Assembly (NCBI RefSeq): GCF_001602525.1
Contig: NZ_LSYT01000007.1
Span: 124,001 to 188,000 of the forward strand
Length of the DNA stretch: 64,000 nt
Source of the DNA: Flavobacterium chilense
Lineage (GTDB): Bacteria > Bacteroidota > Bacteroidia > Flavobacteriales > Flavobacteriaceae
Direction: 5' to 3'
In this document: positions 1 to 8,558 of the stretch, in pieces
How positions within the stretch are numbered: position 1 is the stretch's first letter
Layout of the letters: each line of letters begins with the position of its first letter
Position numbers and translations under genes: made by a program
Notes under the pieces: model-generated
What the model was told of the DNA's origin: nothing
Seen by the model: the letters and a program-made list of their open reading frames with translations, nothing else
The model's database searches: none

Positions 1-399
1 ATCACATTTTTAGGTTGGGCCTTCAAAAAGGATACGAATGATACAAGAGAATCTGCTGCAATTTATGTAGCTGATGATTTAATTAATGAACAGGCAAAAA
101 TATCAGTTTATGATCCTAAAGTTTCAAAAAATAAAATGTTAAGTGATTTAGATTATTTAGAAACCAGATCTGGTCAGGAAAATAGTAAGGCTTTAAGTGT
201 ATTTGATGAAGCTTATGAAGCATGTAAGGGAGCACATGCTGTTGCTGTTTTGACTGAATGGGATGAATTTACGACTTATGATTGGAAAAAGATTTATGAT
301 TCAATGCATAAACCAGCGTTTATTTTCGACGGTAGAAATATATTGGATGCAAGAGAACTAGAAACAATTGGATTTATTTACAAAGGAATAGGTTCTTGA
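1..399 (+). CDS. ugd: UDP-glucose 6-dehydrogenase, C-terminal part (5' end outside window)
   Basis: The reading frame is open from base 1 to the TGA at 397-399, so the gene starts before the window. The visible 132 residues are the C-terminal UDP-binding domain. The stretch GWAFKKDTNDTRES is the hallmark of animal-type and Bacteroidota UDP-glucose dehydrogenases, which oxidise UDP-glucose to UDP-glucuronate with NAD in the cytoplasm. The ATG at base 136 is internal. The NAD-binding domain and catalytic Cys are not visible, so activity cannot be judged. It precedes the antiterminator gene by 84 bases and likely belongs to the same glycan locus. Confidence 0.85.
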   Translation: MTFLGWAFKKDTNDTRESAAIYVADDLINEQAKISVYDPKVSKNKMLSDLDYLETRSGQENSKALSVFDEAYEACKGAHAVAVLTEWDEFTTYDWKKIYDSMHKPAFIFDGRNILDARELETIGFIYKGIGS

Positions 400-483
400 T
401 TGAAAATAATATTGGAATAAGATTAATGTGAAATGAATAAAAATGGAAGTTTTGAATGTTTTGTTTCAATATAAATAAAAATT

Positions 484-948
484 ATGAATTGGTATGTAGT
501 TTATACAAAACCTAAATGGGAGAAAAAAGTTGCAGACAAACTGAGTCAAATAGGTATCGAATGTTACTGTCCATTAATTACTCAGATTAAACAATGGTCA
601 GATAGAAAGAAAAAAGTTGAAGTCCCTCTTTTTAATTCTTATGTTTTTATTCAAATTGAAGACATTAATCGAAATTCTGTTTTTCAGATTCCAGGCGTTG
701 TAAGATATTTGTTTTGGTTAGGAAAGCCTGCAATTGTAAGAAATGAAGAGATAAATGTCATTAAAAACAGTTTAAATGCTTCGAATATTGCTGATGTATC
801 AGTAACAGAAATCCAGGTTGGCGATAGAATTAAATTAGAAACAGGAGCATTTAACAATCAAAGTGCAATAGTGCAAGAGGTATCTAAGACACATTATATT
901 TTGGTATTAGAATCTTTAGGTTGTGTATTGAAAATAAAATATAAATAA
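484..948 (+). CDS. UpxY/NusG-like transcription antiterminator
   Basis: A 154-residue protein with a NusG N-terminal domain at about 1-100 (starts MNWYVVYTKPKWEKK) and a KOW segment at about 107-145 (VGDRIKLETGAF). Specialised NusG paralogues of this size, such as UpxY of Bacteroides and LoaP, lead capsule and exopolysaccharide operons and let RNA polymerase read through long operons. Its position just before a terminator and the first biosynthesis gene fits that role. I infer that it acts on the leader at 949-1216. The ATG gives the canonical NGN start. It is not housekeeping NusG, which is longer and normally sits near secE and ribosomal protein genes. Confidence 0.9.
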   Translation: MNWYVVYTKPKWEKKVADKLSQIGIECYCPLITQIKQWSDRKKKVEVPLFNSYVFIQIEDINRNSVFQIPGVVRYLFWLGKPAIVRNEEINVIKNSLNASNIADVSVTEIQVGDRIKLETGAFNNQSAIVQEVSKTHYILVLESLGCVLKIKYK

Positions 949-983
949 TTTCGTTTCTAAAAAGGGAAACGTATTAAATAGAT

Positions 984-1029
984 AGAGAGTTTAATCATTT
1001 TTTAATGTTTTATACTCTCTTTTTTTTTG
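984..1029 (+). terminator. Intrinsic terminator downstream of the antiterminator gene
   Basis: AGAGAGT at 984-990 pairs with ACTCTCT at 1014-1020. Beyond one mismatch, three more pairs form inside the stem. A run of nine T residues follows at 1020-1028. The hairpin is AT-rich, so its strength is uncertain, but the shape is that of a factor-independent terminator between the antiterminator gene and the first biosynthetic gene. Confidence 0.65.
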
Positions 1030-1064
1030 TAAATAAAATCTTTATTGATTGATTAAGAGAGTAT
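1012..1064 (+). promoter_or_regulatory. Competing (antiterminator-like) pairing in the leader
   Basis: A second copy of AGAGAGT lies at 1056-1062. The segment 1055-1064 (AAGAGAGTAT) is the exact complement of 1012-1021 (ATACTCTCTT), giving 10 uninterrupted pairs. This uses the same 3' arm that forms the terminator stem with 984-990, so the two structures exclude each other. Also, 966-978 (GAAACGTATTAAA) can pair with 1082-1095 with one bulged A, enclosing the terminator. The pairings are read directly from sequence; a regulatory role is inference. Confidence 0.45.
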
Positions 1065-1103
1065 TCTTTTTTTAATAAAGGTTTAATACGATTTCTTTTT
1101 AGT

Positions 1104-1121
1104 AATACGGGAAACCGTATT
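1104..1121 (+). promoter_or_regulatory. Palindrome AATACGG-GAAA-CCGTATT
   Basis: A perfect 7-base inverted repeat around GAAA, extended to eight pairs by a possible U-G. As RNA it would be a hairpin with a GNRA tetraloop; as DNA it is an operator-like palindrome. Its 3' arm overlaps the candidate TTG element at 1120-1122. The motif GGGAAAC(C)GTATT also occurs at 964-975, so the sequence is nearly repeated on both sides of the terminator. Confidence 0.45.
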
Positions 1122-1150
1122 GATTAAGTAATGTGAATATGTTATATTTG
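1120..1150 (+). promoter_or_regulatory. Candidate Bacteroidota-type promoter before the biosynthetic operon
   Basis: TATATTTG at 1143-1150 matches the flavobacterial -7 consensus TAnnTTTG. TTG at 1120-1122 lies 20 bases upstream, within the spacing known for the -33 element. The predicted transcript would start near 1157, leaving a leader of about 60 bases before the ATG at 1217. That leader contains the inverted repeat CTGAG/CTCAG at 1171-1175 and 1190-1194. Confidence 0.5.
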
Positions 1151-1216
1151 CCGAAAATGATTTTAGGCATCTGAGGCAAAATTTTGTAACTCAGAATGGC
1201 GGAGCCGTGAATAATT

Positions 1217-2533
1217 ATGACTAAACGAGATAAAAAAGATTACGAATTGAGCGAAAATATAAAAATTGCAGTAATAGGTTTAGGTTATGTTGGTTTGCCT
1301 TTGGCTAGATTATTTGCAACAAAATATTTAGTTAAAGGTTTTGATATAAATGAATCAAGAGTTAATTCGCTTAAGTCAGGTACAGATACAACTTTGGAAG
1401 TGGATGATTTAACTTTGCAAAAAGTTCTAATTGATGATTCTTTTAACTATCAAACTGGATTGTATTGTACTACTTCTTTAGATGACATAGCAGATTGTAA
1501 TTATTTTATAATAACCGTTCCTACTCCGGTAGATAAAAATAATCGTCCAGATTTAACTCCATTATATAAATCGAGTGAATCAGTTGGTAGAATATTGAAA
1601 AAAGGAGATGTTGTAATTTATGAATCTACAGTTTATCCGGGTGTAACTGAAGAACAGTGCGTTCCAGTCTTGGAAAAGATATCAGGTTTAAAATTTAATA
1701 AAGATTTCTTTGCAGGATATTCACCAGAAAGAATAAACCCTGGAGATAAAGAACATACCGTTGAAAAAATCCTAAAAGTAACTTCAGGTTCAACGCCAGA
1801 AATAGGTTTAAAAGTTGATGCGTTGTATAAGTCGGTTATTACAGCAGGAACTCATTTAGCACCAAGCATAAAGGTTGCAGAAGCAGCTAAAGTTATAGAA
1901 AATTCTCAAAGAGATATTAATATTGCTTTTGTAAATGAGTTGGCTAAAATATTCAATTTAATGAATATAGATACTCAGGAAGTATTAGCAGCAGCAGCTA
2001 CAAAATGGAATTTTCTTCCTTTCAAACCAGGATTGGTTGGAGGTCATTGTATAGGTGTAGATCCTTATTATTTAGCACAAAGGGCACAAGAATTTGGATA
2101 TCATCCTGAAATAATTCTTGCTGGAAGAAGGCTGAATGATAGCATGGGAGAATATGTTGCTTCGCAAGTTGTTAAACTTATGATTAAAAAAGGAATTTCT
2201 GTCAATGGTGCCGAATTACTAATGCTTGGAATCACTTTTAAAGAAAATTGTCCTGATGTACGAAATACAAAAATTGTAGATGTAGTAAGGGCTTTAAAAG
2301 AATATGGGATTTTAGTAACAATATTTGATCCACTTGCTAATGCAGATGATGTAAAAAAAGAATATAATTTAATAACATTAAGCTCTATTCCAAATAATAA
2401 ATTTGACGCGATAGTTCTGGGAGTTTCTCATACAGAGTTTTTGGAACTAGATTTTGCTAAATTGCAAAAATCAAAAAGCTTATTATATGATGTAAAAGGT
2501 ATTTTAGGTACTATAGCGGATAATAGATTATAG
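1217..2533 (+). CDS. UDP-N-acetylhexosamine 6-dehydrogenase (TviB/WbpO type)
   Basis: A 438-residue nucleotide-sugar dehydrogenase with an NAD-binding Rossmann motif GLGYVG at 21-26, a central domain, and catalytic Cys278 in GGHCIGVDPYY. The pattern around FKPGLVGGHCIGVDPYYLA and the family length resemble TviB and WbpO, which convert UDP-GlcNAc or UDP-GalNAc into the 6-uronic acid. It differs from the WecC-type enzyme at 9689. It is the first biosynthetic gene after the leader; manC follows 33 bases later. The substrate (GlcNAc or GalNAc) cannot be decided from sequence alone. Confidence 0.85.
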   Translation: MTKRDKKDYELSENIKIAVIGLGYVGLPLARLFATKYLVKGFDINESRVNSLKSGTDTTLEVDDLTLQKVLIDDSFNYQTGLYCTTSLDDIADCNYFIITVPTPVDKNNRPDLTPLYKSSESVGRILKKGDVVIYESTVYPGVTEEQCVPVLEKISGLKFNKDFFAGYSPERINPGDKEHTVEKILKVTSGSTPEIGLKVDALYKSVITAGTHLAPSIKVAEAAKVIENSQRDINIAFVNELAKIFNLMNIDTQEVLAAAATKWNFLPFKPGLVGGHCIGVDPYYLAQRAQEFGYHPEIILAGRRLNDSMGEYVASQVVKLMIKKGISVNGAELLMLGITFKENCPDVRNTKIVDVVRALKEYGILVTIFDPLANADDVKKEYNLITLSSIPNNKFDAIVLGVSHTEFLELDFAKLQKSKSLLYDVKGILGTIADNRL

Positions 2534-2566
2534 TCATTAAGAAAATCTTTCTTTATTTAGAGAAAA

Positions 2567-3571
2567 ATGGAAACAAATTCAATAGTACATGTAGTTTTAA
2601 CCGGAGGAGTTGGCAGTAGATTATGGCCTCTTTCACGAAAAAGCCAACCAAAACAATATTTAGAGATATTTGAAAACAAGTCTTTGTTTGAAATGACAAT
2701 TGAACGTAATAGTCATTTGGTGGACAAGGTAATGGTTGTTGGAAATGTTGATAATCATGATTTAAGTAAGAAAGTAATGGATAAAACTAATACGGCATAC
2801 TTAAATATTGTAGAATCAACTCCAAGAAATACAGCAGCTGCGATTGCTTTTGCTGCGTTTGCATCTGATCCTGATGATATATTAATTGTAACACCATCAG
2901 ATCATATTATTGATGAAATGGATAATTACAATAAAGCTATAGATGAAGCAATTTTGAAAGCAAAAGATGGCTTTATAATAACTTTTGGAATTATTCCAAC
3001 CAAGCCAGAAACAGGTTATGGTTATATAGAATCAAAAGGAGATAAAGTGATTTCTTTTCGTGAAAAACCAAATAAAACTACTGCTAAAGACTTTATCTCT
3101 AGAGGTAATTTTTTATGGAATAGTGGAATGTTTTGTTTTAAAGCAGGAGTTCTTTTAGATGAATTAAAGCAATTTCAACCAGATGTGTTTGAAAAATCCA
3201 AAACTGTTTGGTATTCTAATAAAGAAGGTTTCTTGGATTTAGATTTATCATTAGAAATCCCATCCATAAGTATTGATTACGCTGTTATGGAACGTAGTAA
3301 AAAAATTAAGGTAGTCCCAGCTTCATTTTCGTGGTCAGATTTGGGATCATTTGAATCTGTTTATGATTATTTGGTGACTAAGGGGCATTCTGTTGATAAA
3401 TGCGGAAACATGGTTATTGGAAGTGAAAAATATACCGCATTTTTAGGACTAAAAAATACTATTTTTGTTTCTACAGATACTGCAAATTTGATTTTGCAAA
3501 AAGAAAATTCACAAGACGTAAAAGATTTATATGGTGAATTAGAAAAGATAAATTCAGATTTATTAAATTAA
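2567..3571 (+). CDS. manC: Mannose-1-phosphate guanylyltransferase
   Basis: A 334-residue nucleotidyltransferase with signature GGVGSRLWPLSRKSQPKQYL starting at residue 13, TPRNTAAA, and EKP at 166-168. It should form GDP-mannose from GTP and mannose-1-phosphate. The C-terminal phosphomannose isomerase domain of the bifunctional ManC/AlgA enzymes is absent, so this is the short monofunctional form. GDP-mannose is the precursor needed by Gmd at 40828. It lies between the UDP-HexNAc dehydrogenase and rfbB, with an apparent operon layout. Confidence 0.9.
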   Translation: METNSIVHVVLTGGVGSRLWPLSRKSQPKQYLEIFENKSLFEMTIERNSHLVDKVMVVGNVDNHDLSKKVMDKTNTAYLNIVESTPRNTAAAIAFAAFASDPDDILIVTPSDHIIDEMDNYNKAIDEAILKAKDGFIITFGIIPTKPETGYGYIESKGDKVISFREKPNKTTAKDFISRGNFLWNSGMFCFKAGVLLDELKQFQPDVFEKSKTVWYSNKEGFLDLDLSLEIPSISIDYAVMERSKKIKVVPASFSWSDLGSFESVYDYLVTKGHSVDKCGNMVIGSEKYTAFLGLKNTIFVSTDTANLILQKENSQDVKDLYGELEKINSDLLN

Positions 3572-3583
3572 TTGAAATTTAAA

Positions 3584-4630
3584 ATGAAAAAAATTCTTAT
3601 AACTGGCGGTGCTGGTTTTATCGGGTCTCATGTCGTAAGGCGTTTTGTGAATAAGTATTCTGAATATCAGATTTTTAATTTAGATGCTTTGACATATGCG
3701 GGAAATTTAGAAAATATAAAGGACATCGAAAACCAATCTAATTATACTTTTATAAAAGGAGATATCGTTGATGAAATTTTTATAAATAAACTCTTCTCAT
3801 TGCATAATTTTGATGGTATTTTACATTTAGCAGCAGAATCTCATGTTGATCGCTCGATTGAAGATCCATTAGCATTTGTTAAAACAAATGTTATTGGTAC
3901 AATGAACTTGTTAAATGCAGCTAAGAATCAATGGAAAGAGAACTTTGACGGAAAACGATTTTATCATATAAGTACAGATGAAGTTTATGGCTCATTAGGT
4001 ACTGAAGGATTATTTACAGAAACAACACCTTATGATCCAAATTCTCCTTATTCAGCTTCAAAGGCTAGTTCTGATCATTTTGTAAGAGCGTATGGAGAAA
4101 CGTATGGTTTGCCATATGTTTTAACAAACTGTTCAAATAATTACGGTTCATATCATTTTCCTGAGAAATTAATTCCTCTTTTTATAAATAATATTATACA
4201 CAATAAAGCTTTACCTGTTTATGGTGATGGTAACTATACCCGTGATTGGCTTTTTGTTGAAGATCATGCTATCGCTATAGATTTAGTTTTTCATGAAGGA
4301 AAAAACCACGAAACTTATAATATTGGTGGTTTTAATGAGTGGAAAAATATAGATTTGGTAAAGTTATTATGCCAAATTATGGATCAAAAATTAGGAAGGC
4401 CTGAAGGGACCTCTCAAGAGTTGATTACTTACGTAAAAGATAGACCGGGGCATGATTTACGTTATGCAATTGATGCTACCAAAATTAATGAAGAATTAGG
4501 ATGGAAACCTTCCGTTACTTTCGAAAAAGGTTTAGAAAAAACAATCAATTGGTATCTTAACAATGAAGAATGGCTACAGAATGTAACCTCAGGTTCTTAT
4601 AAAGATTACTATAAAAAACAATATTCGTAA
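3584..4630 (+). CDS. rfbB: dTDP-glucose 4,6-dehydratase
   Basis: An extended SDR of 348 residues. The NAD motif GGAGFIG is at 8-14, the active-site triad TDE at 131-133, and YSASK with Tyr156 and Lys160. NCSNNYGSYHFPEKLIP is diagnostic of RmlB/RfbB. It turns dTDP-glucose into dTDP-4-keto-6-deoxyglucose, shared by the rhamnose branch (RfbC, RfbD) and the Fuc4N branch (WecE at 15675). I chose ATG 3584 over the in-frame TTG at 3572 because residue 1 then falls at the normal N-terminus. It follows manC closely; rfbA, rfbC and rfbD lie far downstream. Confidence 0.92.
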   Translation: MKKILITGGAGFIGSHVVRRFVNKYSEYQIFNLDALTYAGNLENIKDIENQSNYTFIKGDIVDEIFINKLFSLHNFDGILHLAAESHVDRSIEDPLAFVKTNVIGTMNLLNAAKNQWKENFDGKRFYHISTDEVYGSLGTEGLFTETTPYDPNSPYSASKASSDHFVRAYGETYGLPYVLTNCSNNYGSYHFPEKLIPLFINNIIHNKALPVYGDGNYTRDWLFVEDHAIAIDLVFHEGKNHETYNIGGFNEWKNIDLVKLLCQIMDQKLGRPEGTSQELITYVKDRPGHDLRYAIDATKINEELGWKPSVTFEKGLEKTINWYLNNEEWLQNVTSGSYKDYYKKQYS

Positions 4631-4678
4631 AAGAGTAAGCAATTTTATTGAAGCCAAAAGGTTAATTTATAATTTAAT

Positions 4679-7156
4679 ATGAAAAATATATCATACGTTA
4701 TTACAATACTTTTTATTTTATTATTGTCATTTAATGGAAATGCACAAGATATACTCAAATCTAAAGATCTTAGTACAATAAAGGTTGATTATTTATCAGA
4801 TGACGATCTGGCTAAAATTAGCGCTCAATTAAAAAGTAATAATACTACAATCGATGGTGTAGAAGCAATGGCTTTGTCAAAGGGAATGACTCAAACGGAA
4901 TTCAATAAACTTAAAATTAAACTTGCTGAATTTGATAAGAAAAATTCGAAAGGCGATGTAAAAGATAAAAACAATAAGACAAAAACAACGAATCAAGATT
5001 CTGAGTTTGGAAGAAAACAGGAAACAGTTCAAAATGATAAAGTAAAAGATTCAATAAATGCCTTAATCTTTGGTTCTGAGTTATTTGATAATCCTACATT
5101 AAACTTTGAACCTGATTTAAAATTGGCGACTCCAATGAATTATGTTTTAGGACCTGGGGATGAATTACAAATCAGTGTTTATGGAATTCAGGAGTATAAT
5201 GCCAGTATTCCAGTAAGCGTTGAAGGAAAAATTACAATTGACTATGTTGGACAAATTGCCGTTTCAGGAATGTCAATTGAGACTGCCACACAAAAAATAA
5301 AAACAGCAATAGCTAAAGTATATAGTACAGTTAGATCGGGACAATCACAGGTTGCAGTAAGTTTAAGTCAAATACGAACTATAAAAATAACAATTGTTGG
5401 AGGTAAACAACCGGGTAATTATTCAATTTCTTCTTTAGCAACAGTTTATAATGCTCTACATTTGGCAGGAGGTCCAGGGAAAAATGGGAGTTATAGAAAT
5501 ATTGAATTAATTAGAAATAATAAGGTTTACAAAAATATAGACATTTATAGCTTTTTGGTAAAAGGAGATCAATCAGACAATGTTGGTTTAAAAGAAAACG
5601 ATGTAATTCGAATTCCGGCTTATAGTCAAAGAGTCATTGCTGAAGGAGAAGTAAAACGTCCAGGAATTTTTGAAATGAAAAAAGGCGAAAAATTTTCAGA
5701 TTTATTAAATTTTGCTTCAGGATTTAATGAATTTGCTTATACGGCTTCAGTAAAAGTATTACAAAAGACAGGGAAAGAATTTAAAGTACACGATATAAAT
5801 GAAAGTGAATATAATACTTATTTACCACAATCGGGAGATGTATTTAAAATCACTAAAATATTAAATCGATTTGAAAATCGTATAAAAATTGAAGGAGCTG
5901 TGTTTAGACCAGATTATTATTCTTATAACGAAGGAATGAGAATTTCTGATTTGATTGTTAGAGCCGAAGGACTTAAAGAGGATGCTTATACAAAACGAGC
6001 CAGAATTATTCGTTTGAAAACAGATTTAAGTACTGAGATTGTAAATGTTGATTTGAGTGCTGCATTATCTGGAGATTTGGATGCAGATTTAAGGTTAAAA
6101 AGAGAAGATATTGTAACTGTATATTCTGTTCTGGATTTCAGAGAAGAATATAAGGTCACTATTGATGGTGAAGTGAAAAATCCTGGAGAGTATGAATATT
6201 TTGAGAATTTGACTTTAAATGATTTGGTGGTACAAGTTGGTGGCTTAACAGGTTCTGCTTCTAAAAGAGTAGAAATTGCCAGAATGATAAAATCAGATGT
6301 AATAGATGATGCAGATCCAAAACGTATTGAATTGGTTGAACTTGAAATTTCTGCAGATAATAATGAGCAAATTAAAAATTTTGTATTAAAACCTTTTGAT
6401 GTAATTAATATTCGCAAGATGGCTGTTTATGAAAAGCCTGAAATGGTTAAAGTAAGTGGTGCTGTAACTTACCCAGGAAAATATGTTTTAGCGAACAAAA
6501 AAGAAACAGTTTATAATGTTGTAATGAGAGCTGGTGGATTAACATCTATTGCTAATTTAGATGGGATGAAGATAAAAAGACCAATAAAACAAGAACAAAT
6601 TGAGCAATTAGAAACTGTTAATCTTAATCTGGATAAAAAGTCAACAGCAGAGGAAGAAGCATTGGGAGTAAAGAAAAAAGATACCCTTAATTCTAAGTTA
6701 TCTAAAAAGCTGAGAGATGAACTAAAGTACGCTACTATTCCTGTTAACTGGGAAAAAATTGTAAAAGATAAAAGCCATTACTCAAATGTAACTTTGTTTC
6801 CTGGTGACGAAATTGAGGTTGCTGTTTATAATGAAGGAGTTAAAGTAACAGGAAATGTGTTGTTGACTTCTGAAATCCCATATAGAAGCGGAAAAGGATT
6901 TAAATATTACATAAATTCTGTTGGAGGGATTGATAGTAAAGGATGGAAGAGAAAAGCTTACATCATTTATCCTAATGGTAAAGCATCAGTAACCACATCA
7001 TTTTTGTTTTTTAGATCTTATCCAACTGTGACTCCTGATTCTCAAATTGTAGTACCAGAAAAACCTCAGACGAAGAAAATGAGTGCTGGAGAATGGGCTG
7101 GTCTAGGAACTGCTTTTGCAAGTTTAGCGTTATTAATTGTTACTGCTTTTAAATAA
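4679..7156 (+). CDS. Polysaccharide export outer-membrane protein, Wza-like with SLBB domains
   Basis: An 825-residue protein. Residues 1-22 form a signal peptide ending NGNAQ. The polysaccharide-export domain starts near 155 (YVLGPGDELQISVYG) and several SLBB-type beta-grasp repeats follow (for example PGNYSISS, RPGIFEMKKGE, KNPGEYEYFE). A C-terminal hydrophobic helix, AGLGTAFASLALLIVTAF, occupies about 805-824. It should form the outer-membrane channel for the exported glycan. E. coli Wza is much shorter; this long form with many SLBB units is common in Bacteroidota. The chain-length protein gene follows 9 bases later, as expected for a Wza-Wzz pair. Confidence 0.9.
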   Translation: MKNISYVITILFILLLSFNGNAQDILKSKDLSTIKVDYLSDDDLAKISAQLKSNNTTIDGVEAMALSKGMTQTEFNKLKIKLAEFDKKNSKGDVKDKNNKTKTTNQDSEFGRKQETVQNDKVKDSINALIFGSELFDNPTLNFEPDLKLATPMNYVLGPGDELQISVYGIQEYNASIPVSVEGKITIDYVGQIAVSGMSIETATQKIKTAIAKVYSTVRSGQSQVAVSLSQIRTIKITIVGGKQPGNYSISSLATVYNALHLAGGPGKNGSYRNIELIRNNKVYKNIDIYSFLVKGDQSDNVGLKENDVIRIPAYSQRVIAEGEVKRPGIFEMKKGEKFSDLLNFASGFNEFAYTASVKVLQKTGKEFKVHDINESEYNTYLPQSGDVFKITKILNRFENRIKIEGAVFRPDYYSYNEGMRISDLIVRAEGLKEDAYTKRARIIRLKTDLSTEIVNVDLSAALSGDLDADLRLKREDIVTVYSVLDFREEYKVTIDGEVKNPGEYEYFENLTLNDLVVQVGGLTGSASKRVEIARMIKSDVIDDADPKRIELVELEISADNNEQIKNFVLKPFDVINIRKMAVYEKPEMVKVSGAVTYPGKYVLANKKETVYNVVMRAGGLTSIANLDGMKIKRPIKQEQIEQLETVNLNLDKKSTAEEEALGVKKKDTLNSKLSKKLRDELKYATIPVNWEKIVKDKSHYSNVTLFPGDEIEVAVYNEGVKVTGNVLLTSEIPYRSGKGFKYYINSVGGIDSKGWKRKAYIIYPNGKASVTTSFLFFRSYPTVTPDSQIVVPEKPQTKKMSAGEWAGLGTAFASLALLIVTAFK

Positions 7157-7165
7157 ATTATTTTA

Positions 7166-8236
7166 ATGGATAATATATCTATTCATAACGATGAAATATC
7201 GTTAAAGGAATTAATTAATAAGGGAAAAGAATGGTATGGATATTTGCTTTCTAGATGGAAAATTATTCTTCTGATTGGTATAATTGGATCTGCTTCAGGG
7301 GTAACTTACTCAGTTTTAAAAGAACCAGTTTATACTGCCACATTATCTTTTGCATTAGAAGATGAAAAATCTGGAGGAGGTCTTGGAGGAGCTTTAGGGT
7401 TGGCAAGTTCTTTTGGTCTGGATTTAGGAGGTAGTGGTGGTGGAATTTTTACAGGATCTAATTTAACTGAGTTATTTAAGTCTAGATCGATGGTTGAGAA
7501 AACATTGCTTTCTCCAATAAATTTGAATGGAGAACAAATTTCTTTAGCAGAAATGTATGTAAGAAATAGTAAATGGAGAGAGAAATGGAACAAAGACCCT
7601 AAATTGAGTACAATTCAATTTTTACCAAATCAAAAGCATAAAAAATTTACTCGTGTACAAGATAGTATCATGGGGACAATATATTCTAATCTATCAAAAT
7701 CTGGTTTATCTGTTGCTCAAAAAGATAAAAAAATTGCAATTATAAATATTGATGTTTCTTCAACAAATGAACTTTTTGCAAAATATTTTTGTGAAGCTTT
7801 AACTAAAGAGGTTGGAGAGTTCTATATTGAGACAAAAAGTAAAAAAGCAAGATTAAATATGGCGATTTTGGAACGCCAAGTTGACTCTATTCGAAGAGAA
7901 TTAAATGGAGCAATAACAGGAGTTGCTGTTGCGAATGATAATACTTTTAATTTAAATCCTGCATTAAATGTTCGACGTGCTCCTTCAGCGCGAAGACAGG
8001 TAGATGTACAGGCAAATACAGCTATATTAACAGAACTAGTTAAGCAAAGTGAATTGGCTAAAGTAACATTGCGGAAAGAGACTCCTCTAATTCAAGTAAT
8101 CGACAGACCTATATTACCTTTGGCAAAAGAAAGATTTGGGAAAATCAAAGGAATTCTATTAGGGGGGATTTTAGCTGTATTTTTTGCAACTTTATTTTTT
8201 ATAGTCAGACGTATCATTAAACAAATTATTATTTAG
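7166..8236 (+). CDS. Wzz-type polysaccharide chain-length determinant
   Basis: A 356-residue inner-membrane protein. It has a cytoplasmic N-terminus, a first membrane helix at about 32-52 (IILLIGIIGSASGVTYS), a long periplasmic domain, and a second helix near 330-350. A Gly-rich stretch at about 70-94 is unusual but common in flavobacterial members. The tyrosine-kinase domain found in Wzc is absent, so this is a PCP without kinase. It should control chain length with a Wzy polymerase and contact the Wza-like protein encoded just upstream. It appears to be the last gene of this block, as a 322-base gap follows. Confidence 0.88.
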   Translation: MDNISIHNDEISLKELINKGKEWYGYLLSRWKIILLIGIIGSASGVTYSVLKEPVYTATLSFALEDEKSGGGLGGALGLASSFGLDLGGSGGGIFTGSNLTELFKSRSMVEKTLLSPINLNGEQISLAEMYVRNSKWREKWNKDPKLSTIQFLPNQKHKKFTRVQDSIMGTIYSNLSKSGLSVAQKDKKIAIINIDVSSTNELFAKYFCEALTKEVGEFYIETKSKKARLNMAILERQVDSIRRELNGAITGVAVANDNTFNLNPALNVRRAPSARRQVDVQANTAILTELVKQSELAKVTLRKETPLIQVIDRPILPLAKERFGKIKGILLGGILAVFFATLFFIVRRIIKQIII

Positions 8237-8558
8237 TTTTAGTAAGAACATGCTTTGAGTAAAGAAATAGGTTTAAGAATAATTTGATTATCCTGCTTTG
8301 TTAGTAAAATTAACATAAGAAAAATCGACTAAGATTAACTAAACAGTGTATGATTGGTCTTTTTTTACGGTTGAGGTTCAAGTGGTAGATGATTAGTTTT
8401 TCGAATTCATATAGGTTGCATATAATGGAATATAGAAGTAGAGATTTGTGGGGAGGTTGGTTTATTAAGAAAAAATATTAATTTATATTGTGTTTTTGTA
8501 CTTGTCTAGTAATAGTGCATTAGAGATGTAATAGATAAAAGGATCATTTGAAAAAAGA
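8237..8558. other. Intergenic region with no recognised feature
   Basis: This 322-base stretch between the Wzz-like gene and wecB has stops in all forward frames. I see no strong hairpin with a T run and no clean TAnnTTTG element. It marks the boundary between the core export block and the ECA-like module. Confidence 0.5.

Noticed and set aside
3572..3583. TTG start for rfbB giving four extra residues
   Set aside because: ATG 3584 begins exactly at the normal N-terminus of the family; the TTG abuts the manC stop.
5986..6417. 143-codon open frame on the minus strand inside the Wza-like gene
   Set aside because: It is a shadow of a strong plus-strand gene, with composition unlike a real protein and no family motif.
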